In this document: positions 1-8,638 of the stretch, piece by piece
Position numbering within the stretch: position 1 is the stretch's first letter
How the letters are laid out: every line of letters begins with the position of its first letter
Source of the DNA: JAJDZL01 sp965220665
GTDB lineage: Bacteria; Pseudomonadota; Gammaproteobacteria; Arenicellales; JAJDZL01
Assembly (NCBI GenBank): GCA_965220665.1
Contig: CBDCQQ010000005.1
Span: 186,001-250,000, forward strand
DNA length: 64,000 nucleotides
Direction of reading: 5' to 3'
Notes under the pieces: generated by a model
What the model was told of the DNA's origin: nothing
Seen by the model: only the letters and a program-made list of their open reading frames with translations
The model's database searches: none
Program-made: the position numbers and the translations under genes

Positions 1-123
1 TGTGCGGAGAAAAAATGGCGACGGCTGCGCGGGTTCAGGCAGCTGGGCAAAGTGATCGAGGGAGTGAAATTCAAGAATGGAGTCGAACTGAATTACAATG
101 ACACCGACCAGGTAGCCGCTTAG
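1..123 (+). CDS. IS256-family (mutator) transposase, C-terminal end only
   Basis: The window opens inside a reading frame that gives 40 residues and a TAG at 121-123. The residues CAEKKWRRLRGFRQLG followed by VIEGVKFKNGV match the conserved C-terminus of mutator-type (IS256) DDE transposases, where a W-R-R-L-x-G stretch precedes a V-x-G-V-x-F motif. Only this tail is visible, so it cannot be said whether the element is intact. The right inverted repeat probably lies just beyond the stop, about 136-165, where it runs into the truncated ATPase gene on the other strand. Identification is from motif memory. Confidence 0.7.
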   Translation, partial: CAEKKWRRLRGFRQLGKVIEGVKFKNGVELNYNDTDQVAA

Positions 124-135
124 TGATGAATCCCG

Positions 136-741
136 TCACGCACTACTTTTGGGCATAACTCGTTCTCCTGCTTTGCAGGAGGTTGACGAATTCGGAAAAT
201 TCTGTAGAAAACCAGCGAATTCTTGTTGTTTTGCTGTTGGACGCTCAATGCCTTTAAATGCATCTATAGCTTCTGCAATAGACAAGCATTGTTTGAAACT
301 AGCTTGCTCCGAGGCATTTAGTCTGTGAGACTTTATTGCGCTAGCTAGTACAGCATGATCATCAATATCGAATTCCCAAAAAGGGGCCTGATTGTAGTTC
401 TTACAAATCATAAATTCTCTGGACCCAATTGCGTCCTCGCCAAATTCGGCACAGAGTTTGTCATAGCCATCGTCATTCATTTGCCACCAAGTTTTCACAA
501 TAGGTGCATCCAAATTTTCATGCCTTTCTTGGTATCTTGTAACAAAGCGACGAGGATAATCTTCTGTCAAATCAAACCTCGTCTGCGGATTGCCGAAAGG
601 CCGAACGGATTGTATGGCCACAAGTGTTGCAGTTTTACCTGCCTCATTTTTTCCAACAAGGCAACAAAGATCACTTATGGAAAATTTTCCTGTGTCTAGA
701 ATACATCGAAAATTCTGAACTTGAACATGTGTTAATTTCAT
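136..741 (-). pseudogene. Truncated OLD/AAA-type ATP-binding protein, N-terminal fragment
   Basis: The frame starts MKLTHVQVQNFRCI and carries a Walker A motif, VGKNEAGKT, at about residues 29-37, as in SMC-like/OLD-family ATPases that begin with a KLxxxxIxNFRx strand. These proteins normally run to several hundred residues with Walker B and often a TOPRIM nuclease domain; here only about 200 residues remain. The 3' end runs into the IS256-type element at the window edge, and the last residues (about ERVMPKSSA) appear to come from that element's end. The start chosen is the ATG at 741-739; upstream in-frame codons lie within the IS630 terminal repeat. The fragment lacks most of the ATPase core, so it is probably non-functional. 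Confidence 0.6.
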
Positions 742-742
742 A

Positions 743-1944
743 CTAGTGTAGTGTCCTAAATATAACATTAATTATAAGCATCATCTGTAGTACAATTAGC
801 ATACACCAACTTGGAGGCGGATGTATGCGTGTCGCGTCAGTCATCGAACTATCGGAACAAGAGTGCAGGGAATTAAAGCGTCTTTGCTCGTCGCGCAGTA
901 TTTCAGTCGGATTTCATCAGCGCGTTCGTATTGTGCTTTTGTCATCGGAGGGGAAAACCAACAAACAGATTGCTGCTGAGCTGGGACTATCCCAACCCAC
1001 CGTCAGTCAGTGGCGCAATCGATTTGCCGAGGAAAGGATGGAGGGCATCAGGAAAGAACGTCCTCGGGGCGGCAATCATGGCGGAAAAAACACCCAGGCG
1101 CAGGATGAATTGCGCACCAGGATCATTGCTGCGACCACCCAGAGCACTCCTTCTGATGCGACGCACTGGTCCTGCCGCTCCATGGCAAGAGCCATGGGGA
1201 CCACTCACAGTTTTGTCAACCGGGTGTGGCTTGCCAATGGCTTGAAGCCGCATTTGATCAAGACGTTCAAGCTCAGCAACGATCCACAGTTTGAACACAA
1301 GCTGGTGGATGTGGTGGGTTTGTATCTGGATCCGCCGGACAATGCGGTGGTGTTCAGTTTTGACGGGAAAAGCTCGATTCAGGCGCTGGATAGGACGCAG
1401 CCGGGACTGCCACTGAAAAAGGGGCGTTGCGGCACCGTGACCCATGATTACAAGCGTCATGGAACGACGTCGTTGTTTGCGGCACTGAACATCGCATCGG
1501 GGGAAGTGATCGGGCAATGCTATCGCCGGCATCGCCATCAGGAGGTGTTGAAGTTTTTCAAGGCGGTGGAAAAGACAGTCGACAAGGGGCTTGAGATTCA
1601 TATCATCCTGGACAATTACAGCACTCATAAGCACAAAGATGTGTTGCAATGGATTGACAGGAAAAAGCGGGTTTATCTGCACTTCATACCGACGGGTTCT
1701 TCTTGGTTGAATTTGGTTGAGCGGTTTTTTTCGAAGCTGACGGAAAAGCAGATCCGTCGCGGGGTGTTCACCTCAGTTGCGCATTTGGAAGAGTGCCTGA
1801 AAAACTACTTGGACACCTACAATGAGAATCCCAGACCGTTGGTCTGGACGAAGTCTGTAAAGCAGATCACCGATAAAGTAGCGAGAGGCCGAAACGCTCT
1901 TGCTACCAATATTAATTAAAAGATTATTTAGGACACCACACTAG
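743..1944 (+). mobile_element. Complete IS630-family insertion sequence
   Basis: Near-perfect terminal inverted repeats bound this element: CTAGTGTAGTGTCCTAAATA at 743-762 on the left, and the complement of a closely matching CTAGTGTGGTGTCCTAAATA ending at 1944 on the right. A TA dinucleotide flanks each side (741-742 and 1945-1946), the target duplication expected of IS630/Tc1 elements. The element is about 1.2 kb and contains one full-length transposase. Its left end falls exactly at the start codon of the truncated ATPase gene, so that gene has lost its native promoter and ribosome binding site. Confidence 0.9.
825..1919 (+). CDS. IS630-family transposase
   Basis: This 364-residue DDE transposase cuts and joins the ends of the surrounding element. 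An N-terminal helix-turn-helix region is visible (KTNKQIAAELGLSQPTVSQW, about residues 44-63). The catalytic triad follows: D in FSFDGKSSIQALDR, D in ILDNYSTHKHKD, and E in SSWLNLVERFFSKLT. The length fits IS630 transposases and there are no internal stops. The ATG at 825 follows a GGAGG ribosome binding site at about 813-817. The gene appears intact, so the element may still be mobile. Confidence 0.92.
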   Translation: MRVASVIELSEQECRELKRLCSSRSISVGFHQRVRIVLLSSEGKTNKQIAAELGLSQPTVSQWRNRFAEERMEGIRKERPRGGNHGGKNTQAQDELRTRIIAATTQSTPSDATHWSCRSMARAMGTTHSFVNRVWLANGLKPHLIKTFKLSNDPQFEHKLVDVVGLYLDPPDNAVVFSFDGKSSIQALDRTQPGLPLKKGRCGTVTHDYKRHGTTSLFAALNIASGEVIGQCYRRHRHQEVLKFFKAVEKTVDKGLEIHIILDNYSTHKHKDVLQWIDRKKRVYLHFIPTGSSWLNLVERFFSKLTEKQIRRGVFTSVAHLEECLKNYLDTYNENPRPLVWTKSVKQITDKVARGRNALATNIN

Positions 1945-1946
1945 TA

Positions 1947-2370
1947 CCTGACTAACAAATTCATATCATCATTAGACAACAATTTTGTACTTCACAACTG
2001 AGTAGAGTTGACACCTAGCACTATGGACTTTAGGAAAGTGGCTGAGCACAATTTCTACCGTAAAAAATATGACCTGAAATATATCACGCAGAAGCGCTGA
2101 ATGTGCGTACCTGATCTATCTGAGGTATGTGTCAGTACCGGTTCAATAATGAACAAATTTCCGTCAATTGGTGGTCAGCCGGATTATAGACAAGGTGATA
2201 TTTTTGAATTTCTCGGTCGTCCTCGTTTTCTTTCAGTAGCGAACTTGGCTAGTAGCGATTGTGCGCTGAGTAGCACCAGATACACACGGGTACGTAACCA
2301 TCTCAACCTACTCACTAAACACCTTGGTTCGCATAATTTGAACTTCGGGTGCAAAACGGAGCTCAAATTT
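1947..2370. other. Gene-poor stretch between IS630 and the IS21 remnant
   Basis: No gene can be supported here. A short frame at 2024-2100 (25 codons, starting MDFRKVAEHN) is open but has no recognisable relative. Other frames are short and overlap the decayed istA on the other strand. The stretch is best read as insertion-sequence debris. Confidence 0.5.
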
Positions 2371-2939
2371 TTAGCTTTGTGCGTCAAGAGAAGGACCGCT
2401 CAGATTCTGGGTCCACACCGCACAGGCGAAAGTGTAGCTCGATGGCCCAATGCGGCAACAAAGACCTCGGCTTTGCGATTGGCGACTTCGATGCTCAAAC
2501 CGGAAAAATCCACGAATCCGAACTCACCGGGTTCATAGTGACGGCGCATGGACAGCTTGTGACGTTTGCGCCAGGCACGGAAGTTGCGGCAAAACTGTGA
2601 ATAGCTGTAGCCATAACCCTGTTGTCGGTACTCCTGCCACAGCAGTTTGAGAGTTACGCCCTTGTGACACAGCTGCTCATTGACAGCCGCCCAATCAACC
2701 GATTAGTCCGAACCACCGGCCGACGGCTGTGGATGCAGGCATTGCATCAGCCTCTGCCGTTCGGCGTCCGTCTTAATCGGCCAGCTCAGGTTCGCCTGCC
2801 CGGCCGCATGCAACGCTTTCTGGACCGTGCCGGTACTGACACCGCGCGCGTCGGTAACCTGACTGACCGAACGACCGCAGTCGTGCCTCAGTCTGAGTAT
2901 TTCCAGGTATTTGTTCATCGTAATTCTTCTCCGACTCAT
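2371..2939 (-). pseudogene. IS21-family istA transposase remnant
   Basis: The minus-strand frame from 2939 begins MSRRRITMNKYLEILRL and continues with a helix-turn-helix (GRSVSQVTDARGVSTGTVQKA), the usual N-terminus of IstA. An in-frame TAA at 2705-2703 stops it, yet the same frame continues with family-typical sequence (KGVTLKLLWQEYRQQGYGYS and YSQFCRNFRAWRK). At about 2443-2449 the reading shifts by one base: the old frame runs into EVFVAALGH, while the next frame resumes with PSSYTFACAVWTQNL, which is also IstA-like. The gene ends at 2371 without the DDE core, and no istB is present. Nonsense, frameshift and truncation make it a clear pseudogene. Confidence 0.8.
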
Positions 2940-3299
2940 TGAATTGACCTCCTACTTCAATCGCTCAAAGGTGCGATTGAAATAAGAAACCGGCAAAAGG
3001 TCAAATGATGCGGGAAAACGCTCGACTGCGAACGTTCAATTGAATGAATCCGACAGCGTGCCAATTCGTGCGATTCGGTGTGTCTCTTTACGTGCGGTTA
3101 TGCATCTACAAAATTGGGATAGGTTCTAAGTCATTAAGAAATTTCAATGAATCAGTTTGCGGTCCCTACATGTCCATAATGAATGTCAAAATAGGAACAA
3201 TAGAAACATCTGCACTACAAGTTGATCAGCAAATCTGTCGAATAACATAGAATCGAAGTTAACTCGAAAGGAATATCCATAGACCGAACCTTGAATACT
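2940..3299. other. Non-coding stretch upstream of the broken AlbA gene
   Basis: No supported gene. An 8-bp perfect inverted repeat, TCAATCGC/GCGATTGA with an 8-base spacer, lies at about 2956-2979 just upstream of the istA remnant. It could be part of the old IS21 end or an operator. Nothing else is recognisable. Confidence 0.4.
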
Positions 3300-4761
3300 A
3301 TGGAAACAGCACTAAAAACCATAGATTTTTGGCGACAGAGTTATTCCGAGAAAAGATCTCTGGAATTCAAATAAGCGAAAACACAGTTCAATAACAAGGA
3401 TCTGTTCAGATACTGTGTCGCGATCGCCAATGAAGGTGGTGGAAAACTTGTACTGGGGATTGGAGATGAACCACCGAGACTAGTTGTTGGAACGAAGACG
3501 TTCCGAAATCCCGTCGAAATGGAAGAGAAGATTTTTCAGAAAATTCGGTTTCGAGTCGATATCGAAGAAGTTAGACATCCAGACGGCCGTGTTTTAATCT
3601 TCCATATCCCATCTCGTCCCCAAGGAACTGCATATCATCTAGAAGGCGTTTATCTGATGCGCGTCGGACAGGCATTGAATTCGATGAGCGAAGACCAACT
3701 GCGTAGAATTTTTTCAGAAAGCACACCTGACTGGCTGGAGAAACCATCAAAGACTGAACTGAGCGGTCAGGAGATCGTGGAACTTTTGGATACGCAGACG
3801 TACTTCGAATTACTCGGGTTACCTTATCCTACAGAACAGGCAGGTGCAATTGATAGGCTGATTAATGATCAACTAATTGACCGTCATAAGAACTCAAGTT
3901 ACTCAATCAATCGAATAGGTGCATTGCTGCTGGCTAAACGGCTAGAGAATTTTCCTGACGTTGCTCGCAAGGCCGCAAGAGTCGTGGTATATACAGGAAA
4001 ATCAAAATTAGAAACGCGACTTGATCAAACTGGAGTTAAGGGCTACGCGGTTGGCTTTCACGGGCCTGGTTCATTTTGTAATGTCGCAACTGCCGCAGAA
4101 TGAAATTGTTGAGGAAGCAATTCGAAAAGAAGTTCAATTGGTCCCCGAAATCGTGATTCGAGAGTTGTTAGCGAACGCACTCATCCATCAAGATTTCACA
4201 ATAAGCGGTACATCAATGATGGTTGAGATCTATTCAAACCGGGTGGAAATTTCAAATCCAGGAGAACCCCTTGTTCCAATAGAACGTTTTATTGATGGTT
4301 CCAATTCTCGAAATGAGGGTATGGCCCAAATTATGCGAAAATTGAGGATATGTGAGGAGAAAAGCAGTGGAATCGACAGAGTAATACATGAGGTGGAAGC
4401 ATTTCAATTGCCGGCTCCAGATTTTCGCAGTGGGCATGAACGCACCATCGTTACAATTTTTGGTCACAAGGAATTCAATCAAATGACCTCAGGTGAACGA
4501 GTTAGAGCATGCTATCAACACTGTGCGTTAAAGTGGGTCATGGCAGAGCATATGACCAACCAGTCGTTGCGTGCACGTTTTGGACTGTCGTTGCGTGCAC
4601 GTTTTGGACTGTCGTTGCGTGCACGTTTTGGACTATCGGATAGCAAGAGCGCTATTGTTTCACAGGTGATTTCTACAACTATTGAAGAGAAATTGATTAA
4701 ACCCGACAATCGTAACGGTCATTCTCGAAAGTTTGCTCGCTATTTGCCATTTTGGGCTTAA
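3300..4761 (+). pseudogene. AlbA/Schlafen-domain ATP-binding protein, broken by a stop and a frameshift
   Basis: From the ATG at 3300 the frame reads METALKTIDFWRQ and then hits TAA at 3372-3374, exactly where the family motif SLEFKxAKTQF is expected (SLEFK, stop, AKTQF). It then continues with RYCVAIANEGGGKLVLGIGD, the AlbA_2 core of putative transcriptional regulators and helicase-like proteins. A second lesion, an extra base at about 4062-4069, shifts the frame after VKGYAVGFHG; the next frame resumes with LVHFVMSQLPQNE and the HATPase-like block IRELLANALIHQDFTISG. The C-terminus contains three tandem copies of an 8-residue unit. These proteins bind DNA through AlbA and are often linked to defence or regulation. 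Two independent lesions argue for decay rather than sequencing error. Confidence 0.8.
4564..4635 (+). repeat. Three tandem copies of a 24-bp unit
   Basis: The unit TCGTTGCGTGCACGTTTTGG plus ACTG occurs three times head to tail and encodes SLRARFGL three times in frame. The third copy ends in a variant (GGACTATCG). Relatives of this protein family normally show one such segment, so this is most likely replication slippage in a gene that no longer matters. Confidence 0.9.
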
Positions 4762-4860
4762 TCTTATTTAAGCCTAACCCTTAGAAATGGGGATATATGA
4801 TAATTTCATCAACAATAACAAATAGTTGTTACTCAAGTTTCGGGGTTCAAATTCGGTGAA

Positions 4861-6357
4861 TCAGCCGCCTGAAGGCGTATCCAGGCAGTGTTCATGCTGA
4901 ATAATCTTTGCGTCCAGCTGGAGCGCGGTGACAAAGAACATCTCCATTTGTCGGTCGATTGCATCCATCACGCTGTGTGCCGAACATCCCAGGGCTGAAC
5001 CCATGCCCGAGAGCGCATTGTGAATGATTGAGCGGAACATCTGCCACAGCTTTTGGGCATAGTTGAGCACTCTGACCTGTTCGACCAGCTCATCTCTGGC
5101 CTGTCCGAGCCTGGAATACTGATCATCTTCCAGCGTCAGGTGCACCAAGACCAGATAACACACCGCCGACAAATGCAGCGATGCACTATGGGAGGCAAAC
5201 GAGCGGGTCTGCTCGCCCAGCCATTTAAGATGCTGCTTGCTTTCCTTGAAGTAGACCTCAATGGACCATCTCATGGCATACGCCTCAAGCATCTCAAGTG
5301 CATCAATCCGGGCATCGGTGCTCAGGAATAATGCCCACCTGTTCGATTCTCCCGCATCCAGATTCAACCCCCTGACAAACAGCAGCTTCACCTCGTGCCA
5401 GCACTCGAGCTTTGCATTCGAGTGTTCCAGATTGATCTTCACGGTCGTCGCGGCCATCTGCCACTTACTGTTGTAAACCTCAACCTTTTCCCACCTGCCT
5501 CTGGCAACGTGCCGGTAAATCTGTTGAGCGTTCAAGTCCCGAGTCCTGCCACCGAACGCCGTGCGATACTTCAAATTGCCGTTTTTCATGCGCAGTATCG
5601 ACGTCAGTCCACTGTCAATGCCCAACTGCATCATCGCCTTGTTGCCGTACCAGCTGTCAGCCACCAGGTACGCAGCGCTGATGCCGGCGCGAAGCGCCCG
5701 TTTCACCATCGCAGCAACCAACTCGATCTTCGACCAGTCACAGGCCTGTCGATATCTTTTCGATGCCCGGCTTCTGCCATCCGGCAAAGCACCGTCTTTC
5801 TGCTGGCGCTTCGAGTTGGAAACCGATATCTCCGAGTCGATTGGAATAAACCCATCATCACAGCACAGCCCCAGCGTCACCACCTGCTGACCGATCACAT
5901 ACTGACCGGTGACATGATCGTAATGACTCGACACCGCATCCATCTTCTTTGAACGGCGCGCCTTGATCGAATCATCAACCACCAGCACAGCGCGCCCTGT
6001 GGCATTCAGGCTGCAGACCCTTTTCGCCACCAATAACTGCCAGCGCCGCCAGTTCAGATCGGTGCGCTTCATAAAGTCATACAGCACATCTTTTTTCACC
6101 TGGCAAAACCACTGGATCGGGGCTTTGCAGAACATGGCAACACTCGGCGAGCCCAGCCAGCGCCACATCAGCAGCATGAACACCACCTGCTGTGCCTCGC
6201 AGCCACTTCGTTTGGCAATCCCGGCACGGGCTGCTAAGGCACCGATCTTCAGACTGCGCCAGGCCTCTGCAAACAGGTTGTCGATCGGTTGGTGAGCGTC
6301 TTCCAAAGTCGGTTCAATCAATTTCGGCAAGGGTGGCTGGTTGGCTTTATAATGCAT
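4861..6357 (-). CDS. IS4-family transposase
   Basis: This is a 498-residue DDE transposase without internal stops. The first catalytic Asp lies in AVLVVDDSIKARR (about residue 127), the second in AAYLVADSWYGNKAM, and the signature Y-x2-R-x3-E-x6-K of IS4 elements is present as YAMRWSIEVYFKESK near residues 385-399. The ATG at 6357 sits 7 nt downstream of AGAAGG, which is itself buried in an inverted repeat (see the regulatory entry). The gene looks intact, so the element may be active. Confidence 0.9.
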   Translation of the reverse strand: MHYKANQPPLPKLIEPTLEDAHQPIDNLFAEAWRSLKIGALAARAGIAKRSGCEAQQVVFMLLMWRWLGSPSVAMFCKAPIQWFCQVKKDVLYDFMKRTDLNWRRWQLLVAKRVCSLNATGRAVLVVDDSIKARRSKKMDAVSSHYDHVTGQYVIGQQVVTLGLCCDDGFIPIDSEISVSNSKRQQKDGALPDGRSRASKRYRQACDWSKIELVAAMVKRALRAGISAAYLVADSWYGNKAMMQLGIDSGLTSILRMKNGNLKYRTAFGGRTRDLNAQQIYRHVARGRWEKVEVYNSKWQMAATTVKINLEHSNAKLECWHEVKLLFVRGLNLDAGESNRWALFLSTDARIDALEMLEAYAMRWSIEVYFKESKQHLKWLGEQTRSFASHSASLHLSAVCYLVLVHLTLEDDQYSRLGQARDELVEQVRVLNYAQKLWQMFRSIIHNALSGMGSALGCSAHSVMDAIDRQMEMFFVTALQLDAKIIQHEHCLDTPSGG

Positions 6358-6362
6358 TTTCA

Positions 6363-6460
6363 GGCCTTCTTTCGGTGTGTTGAAAACGTTTGTGGAACGT
6401 TTTTTATGTTTTCGACCCAGTATGGATCTTTGATACCTGTATTATAACCGAAAGAAGGCC
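6363..6460 (-). promoter_or_regulatory. IS4 transposase promoter and RBS-sequestering inverted repeat
   Basis: A 14-bp perfect inverted repeat (GGCCTTCTTTCGGT at 6363-6376; ACCGAAAGAAGGCC at 6447-6460) lies upstream of the transposase. The gene-proximal arm contains the Shine-Dalgarno AGAAGG. On the minus strand a TATAAT (6446-6441) directly follows the distal arm, so a transcript started there would lack that arm and leave the RBS free. Transcripts reading in from outside would carry both arms and could hide the RBS. This matches the fold-back inhibition known for IS10 and IS50. No strong -35 was found. The sequence relations are direct; the function is inferred. Confidence 0.6.
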
Positions 6461-6540
6461 TTTTTGTTATTTATATCAATGCTTTAGATTGTTATTTCGA
6501 GCGTTTTTGAACCCCGAAACTTGAGTTGTTATTTAAGCTT

Positions 6541-6931
6541 AACCCTGCGATCCGGTTCTGCACCTGTAATCCATCTGTAAAATTTCAGAAAACACCAAAC
6601 CGTTTTATAAACACTTCGGTTCTATCGAATTGCAGATAGATTAACTTTTTTAATCCTTTAAACCACTGAATAGATCTGCTGCATAAGAACTTCTGATTCA
6701 CGCAGAAGACATCTAGTCTTACGGCGATACATCCCAGAAACTCGCTTTCTTGGGCGTCAGGGAAATGTCCTCGAATTCGAGTTCATGTTAGTCCCCTGCA
6801 GGCCAAATTTTGTGCAAAATTCACACAGTTATTGAAATTTTGATTCTGGCTCTATCAGATTAGGATGAATCGGAAAGCCGTCGTTATTCAGTTTGAGCGG
6901 TTGAAATAATCGGCAACAGAAATTGAAAATT
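6541..6931. other. Intergenic stretch between the IS4 element and tRNA-Ala
   Basis: No gene or clear regulatory signal is visible. It begins with a segment at 6529-6546 that nearly repeats 4764-4781 before the IS4 element (17 of 18 bases). Confidence 0.4.
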
Positions 6932-7007
<76 letters not shown>

Positions 7008-7082
7008 GCTCGCCGTCGAAACGCAACATTATATTGATTGTCGCAGCAATTTCTTTTTGGATACGCTGGGTAAGCTGATTAC

Positions 7083-8492
7083 TCAACTGGATCGTATTTC
7101 GATCCATTCCATTGCAGAATCAAGTCGCTGCAGTACCATTTCCCGGCCGATTAATTCGATTGTAACATCAATTCCCGGTGAAACCGTACTACCGGTCAGA
7201 GCAACGCGGACCGGCTGTGCAATGGCGCCAAACCCGATTTCTCGCACTTGAACAATTTCAGTTATTATTGCGTGAATTGCCATACTCTTCCAGTCGGAAA
7301 GTCCCTCTAGCGACTGACGCAACTCTGCCAAAAGCGGTCGCGATTTCAAAGTTAAATGCTTTGCCGCTGCTTTTTCATCGTATTCTTTGACATCACTAAA
7401 GAAATAGATGCTCTTTTCCACAAACTCAAGCAATGTATGAGAACGTGATTGCTGGGCTTCAAATATTTGCTGACTTCGTTGCGAATCATCCACTTCGATT
7501 CCTCTCTCCTTGAAAAAAGGCTCTGCCATTTTGATTGCTTTGGCTGGAGACAGTTTCATCATGTGCTGATGATTAATCCACTGAAACTTTTTGTGGTCCA
7601 GAGAAGCTGGTGATCGGTGAATTTTATTCATATCAAACTTCTCAATCATCTCACCGACGGAAAATAGTTCGTCATCTCCATGTGACCACCCGAGACGCAC
7701 AAGATAATTGAGTACCGCTTCAGGTAAGTAGCCTTCCGAACGCCATTCCAGGACACTCGCTTCGTTCTCTCTCTTCGAAAGTTTCCGTCCCTCGGGGGAC
7801 AAAATCATTGGGACATGCCCAAAAACTGGCACTGGTTTACCGAACGCGTGAAATAAGTTAATTTGCCGCGGTGTATTGTTCAGATGGTCATCACCGCGAA
7901 TGACATGTGTGCATCCCATGTCAATTTCATCAACGACAACGGCAAAGTTATAAGTTGGTGTACCGTCAGTTCGAATTATGATCAGATCATCCAGTTCGGC
8001 GTTCTGATACTCAACCCGACCTTGAACCATATCGTCTACCGCAACAGTGCCATCCATTGGACTTCGAAAACGTATCGTACAAGGTGTACCTACAGTCGGC
8101 TTCAAGCCTAGATCACGACATTTGTTGTCATATCTCGGCTTCAATTTTTTGGCAATTGCATCTGCTCTTAATGCGTCCAGTCTCTCTTTAGAACAGGTAC
8201 AGTAATAGGCCTTACCCGCTTCGATCAGTTCAGAGGCTTTAGCGCGATAACTTTCCAGTCGCTGCGACTGAAATACTGGCTCACGGTCGTAATCCAGCCC
8301 AAGCCAGTTCATTGATTCGAAGATCAATTGCGTCGCTTCCTCAGTTGATCGTTGGCGGTCTGTGTCTTCAACTCGCAACAGAAATTCTCCGTTATGCCTA
8401 CGCGCATACAACCAGGAAAATAGTGCGGTACGCACCGAGCCTATATGAAGCTTGCCGGTGGGACTTGGTGCGAATCGGGTTACAACTGACAT
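7083..8492 (-). CDS. gltX: Glutamyl-tRNA synthetase
   Basis: It charges tRNA-Glu with glutamate in the cytoplasm. The 469-residue protein starts MSVVTRFAPSPTGKLHIG, holding the class-I HIGH-type motif (HIGS), and has the second signature KLSKRE in the middle. Length is normal for GluRS. A longer open frame extends upstream to 8720, but its extra residues are unrelated to GluRS and overlap gshB, so the ATG at 8492 is chosen. Gene order here is gshB then gltX then tRNA-Ala, all on the minus strand. Confidence 0.96.
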   Translation of the reverse strand: MSVVTRFAPSPTGKLHIGSVRTALFSWLYARRHNGEFLLRVEDTDRQRSTEEATQLIFESMNWLGLDYDREPVFQSQRLESYRAKASELIEAGKAYYCTCSKERLDALRADAIAKKLKPRYDNKCRDLGLKPTVGTPCTIRFRSPMDGTVAVDDMVQGRVEYQNAELDDLIIIRTDGTPTYNFAVVVDEIDMGCTHVIRGDDHLNNTPRQINLFHAFGKPVPVFGHVPMILSPEGRKLSKRENEASVLEWRSEGYLPEAVLNYLVRLGWSHGDDELFSVGEMIEKFDMNKIHRSPASLDHKKFQWINHQHMMKLSPAKAIKMAEPFFKERGIEVDDSQRSQQIFEAQQSRSHTLLEFVEKSIYFFSDVKEYDEKAAAKHLTLKSRPLLAELRQSLEGLSDWKSMAIHAIITEIVQVREIGFGAIAQPVRVALTGSTVSPGIDVTIELIGREMVLQRLDSAMEWIEIRSS

Positions 8493-8638
8493 GCTGCAGA
8501 GAAGGAAATGAATTCGGAGTTTAGTTGTGTCACTTGGTGTTGCATGAATTTGCAAATTGAAGTTAATGAACTTGATGTGTCTGATTTCGCTGCTATCGAA
8601 TTGATTGAAGAACAGTGAATCTTCACTAGTTCGATGTG

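Larger units (their letters stand above)
4831..6526 (-). mobile_element. Complete IS4-family insertion sequence
   Basis: Perfect 21-bp terminal inverted repeats bound the element: ACTCAAGTTTCGGGGTTCAA plus A at 4831-4851, and its complement at 6506-6526. A TGTT directly flanks both ends (4827-4830 and 6527-6530) and may be a short target duplication. The element is about 1.7 kb with one full-length transposase on the minus strand. It inserted just past the end of the broken AlbA-type gene. Confidence 0.88.

Noticed and set aside
987..1682. Minus-strand frame of 231 codons in the IS630 element
   Set aside because: Antisense shadow of the transposase gene with no family signal.
2101..2538. Plus-strand open frame of 145 codons
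   Set aside because: It lies opposite the decayed IS21 istA and its sequence has no recognisable features; it is a shadow frame.
4564..4635. Possible CRISPR-like array
   Set aside because: The repeats are directly adjacent without spacers and lie in frame in a coding region; they are a tandem duplication.
5395..5952. Plus-strand frame of 185 codons inside the IS4 element
   Set aside because: It is antisense to the intact IS4 transposase and shows no domain.
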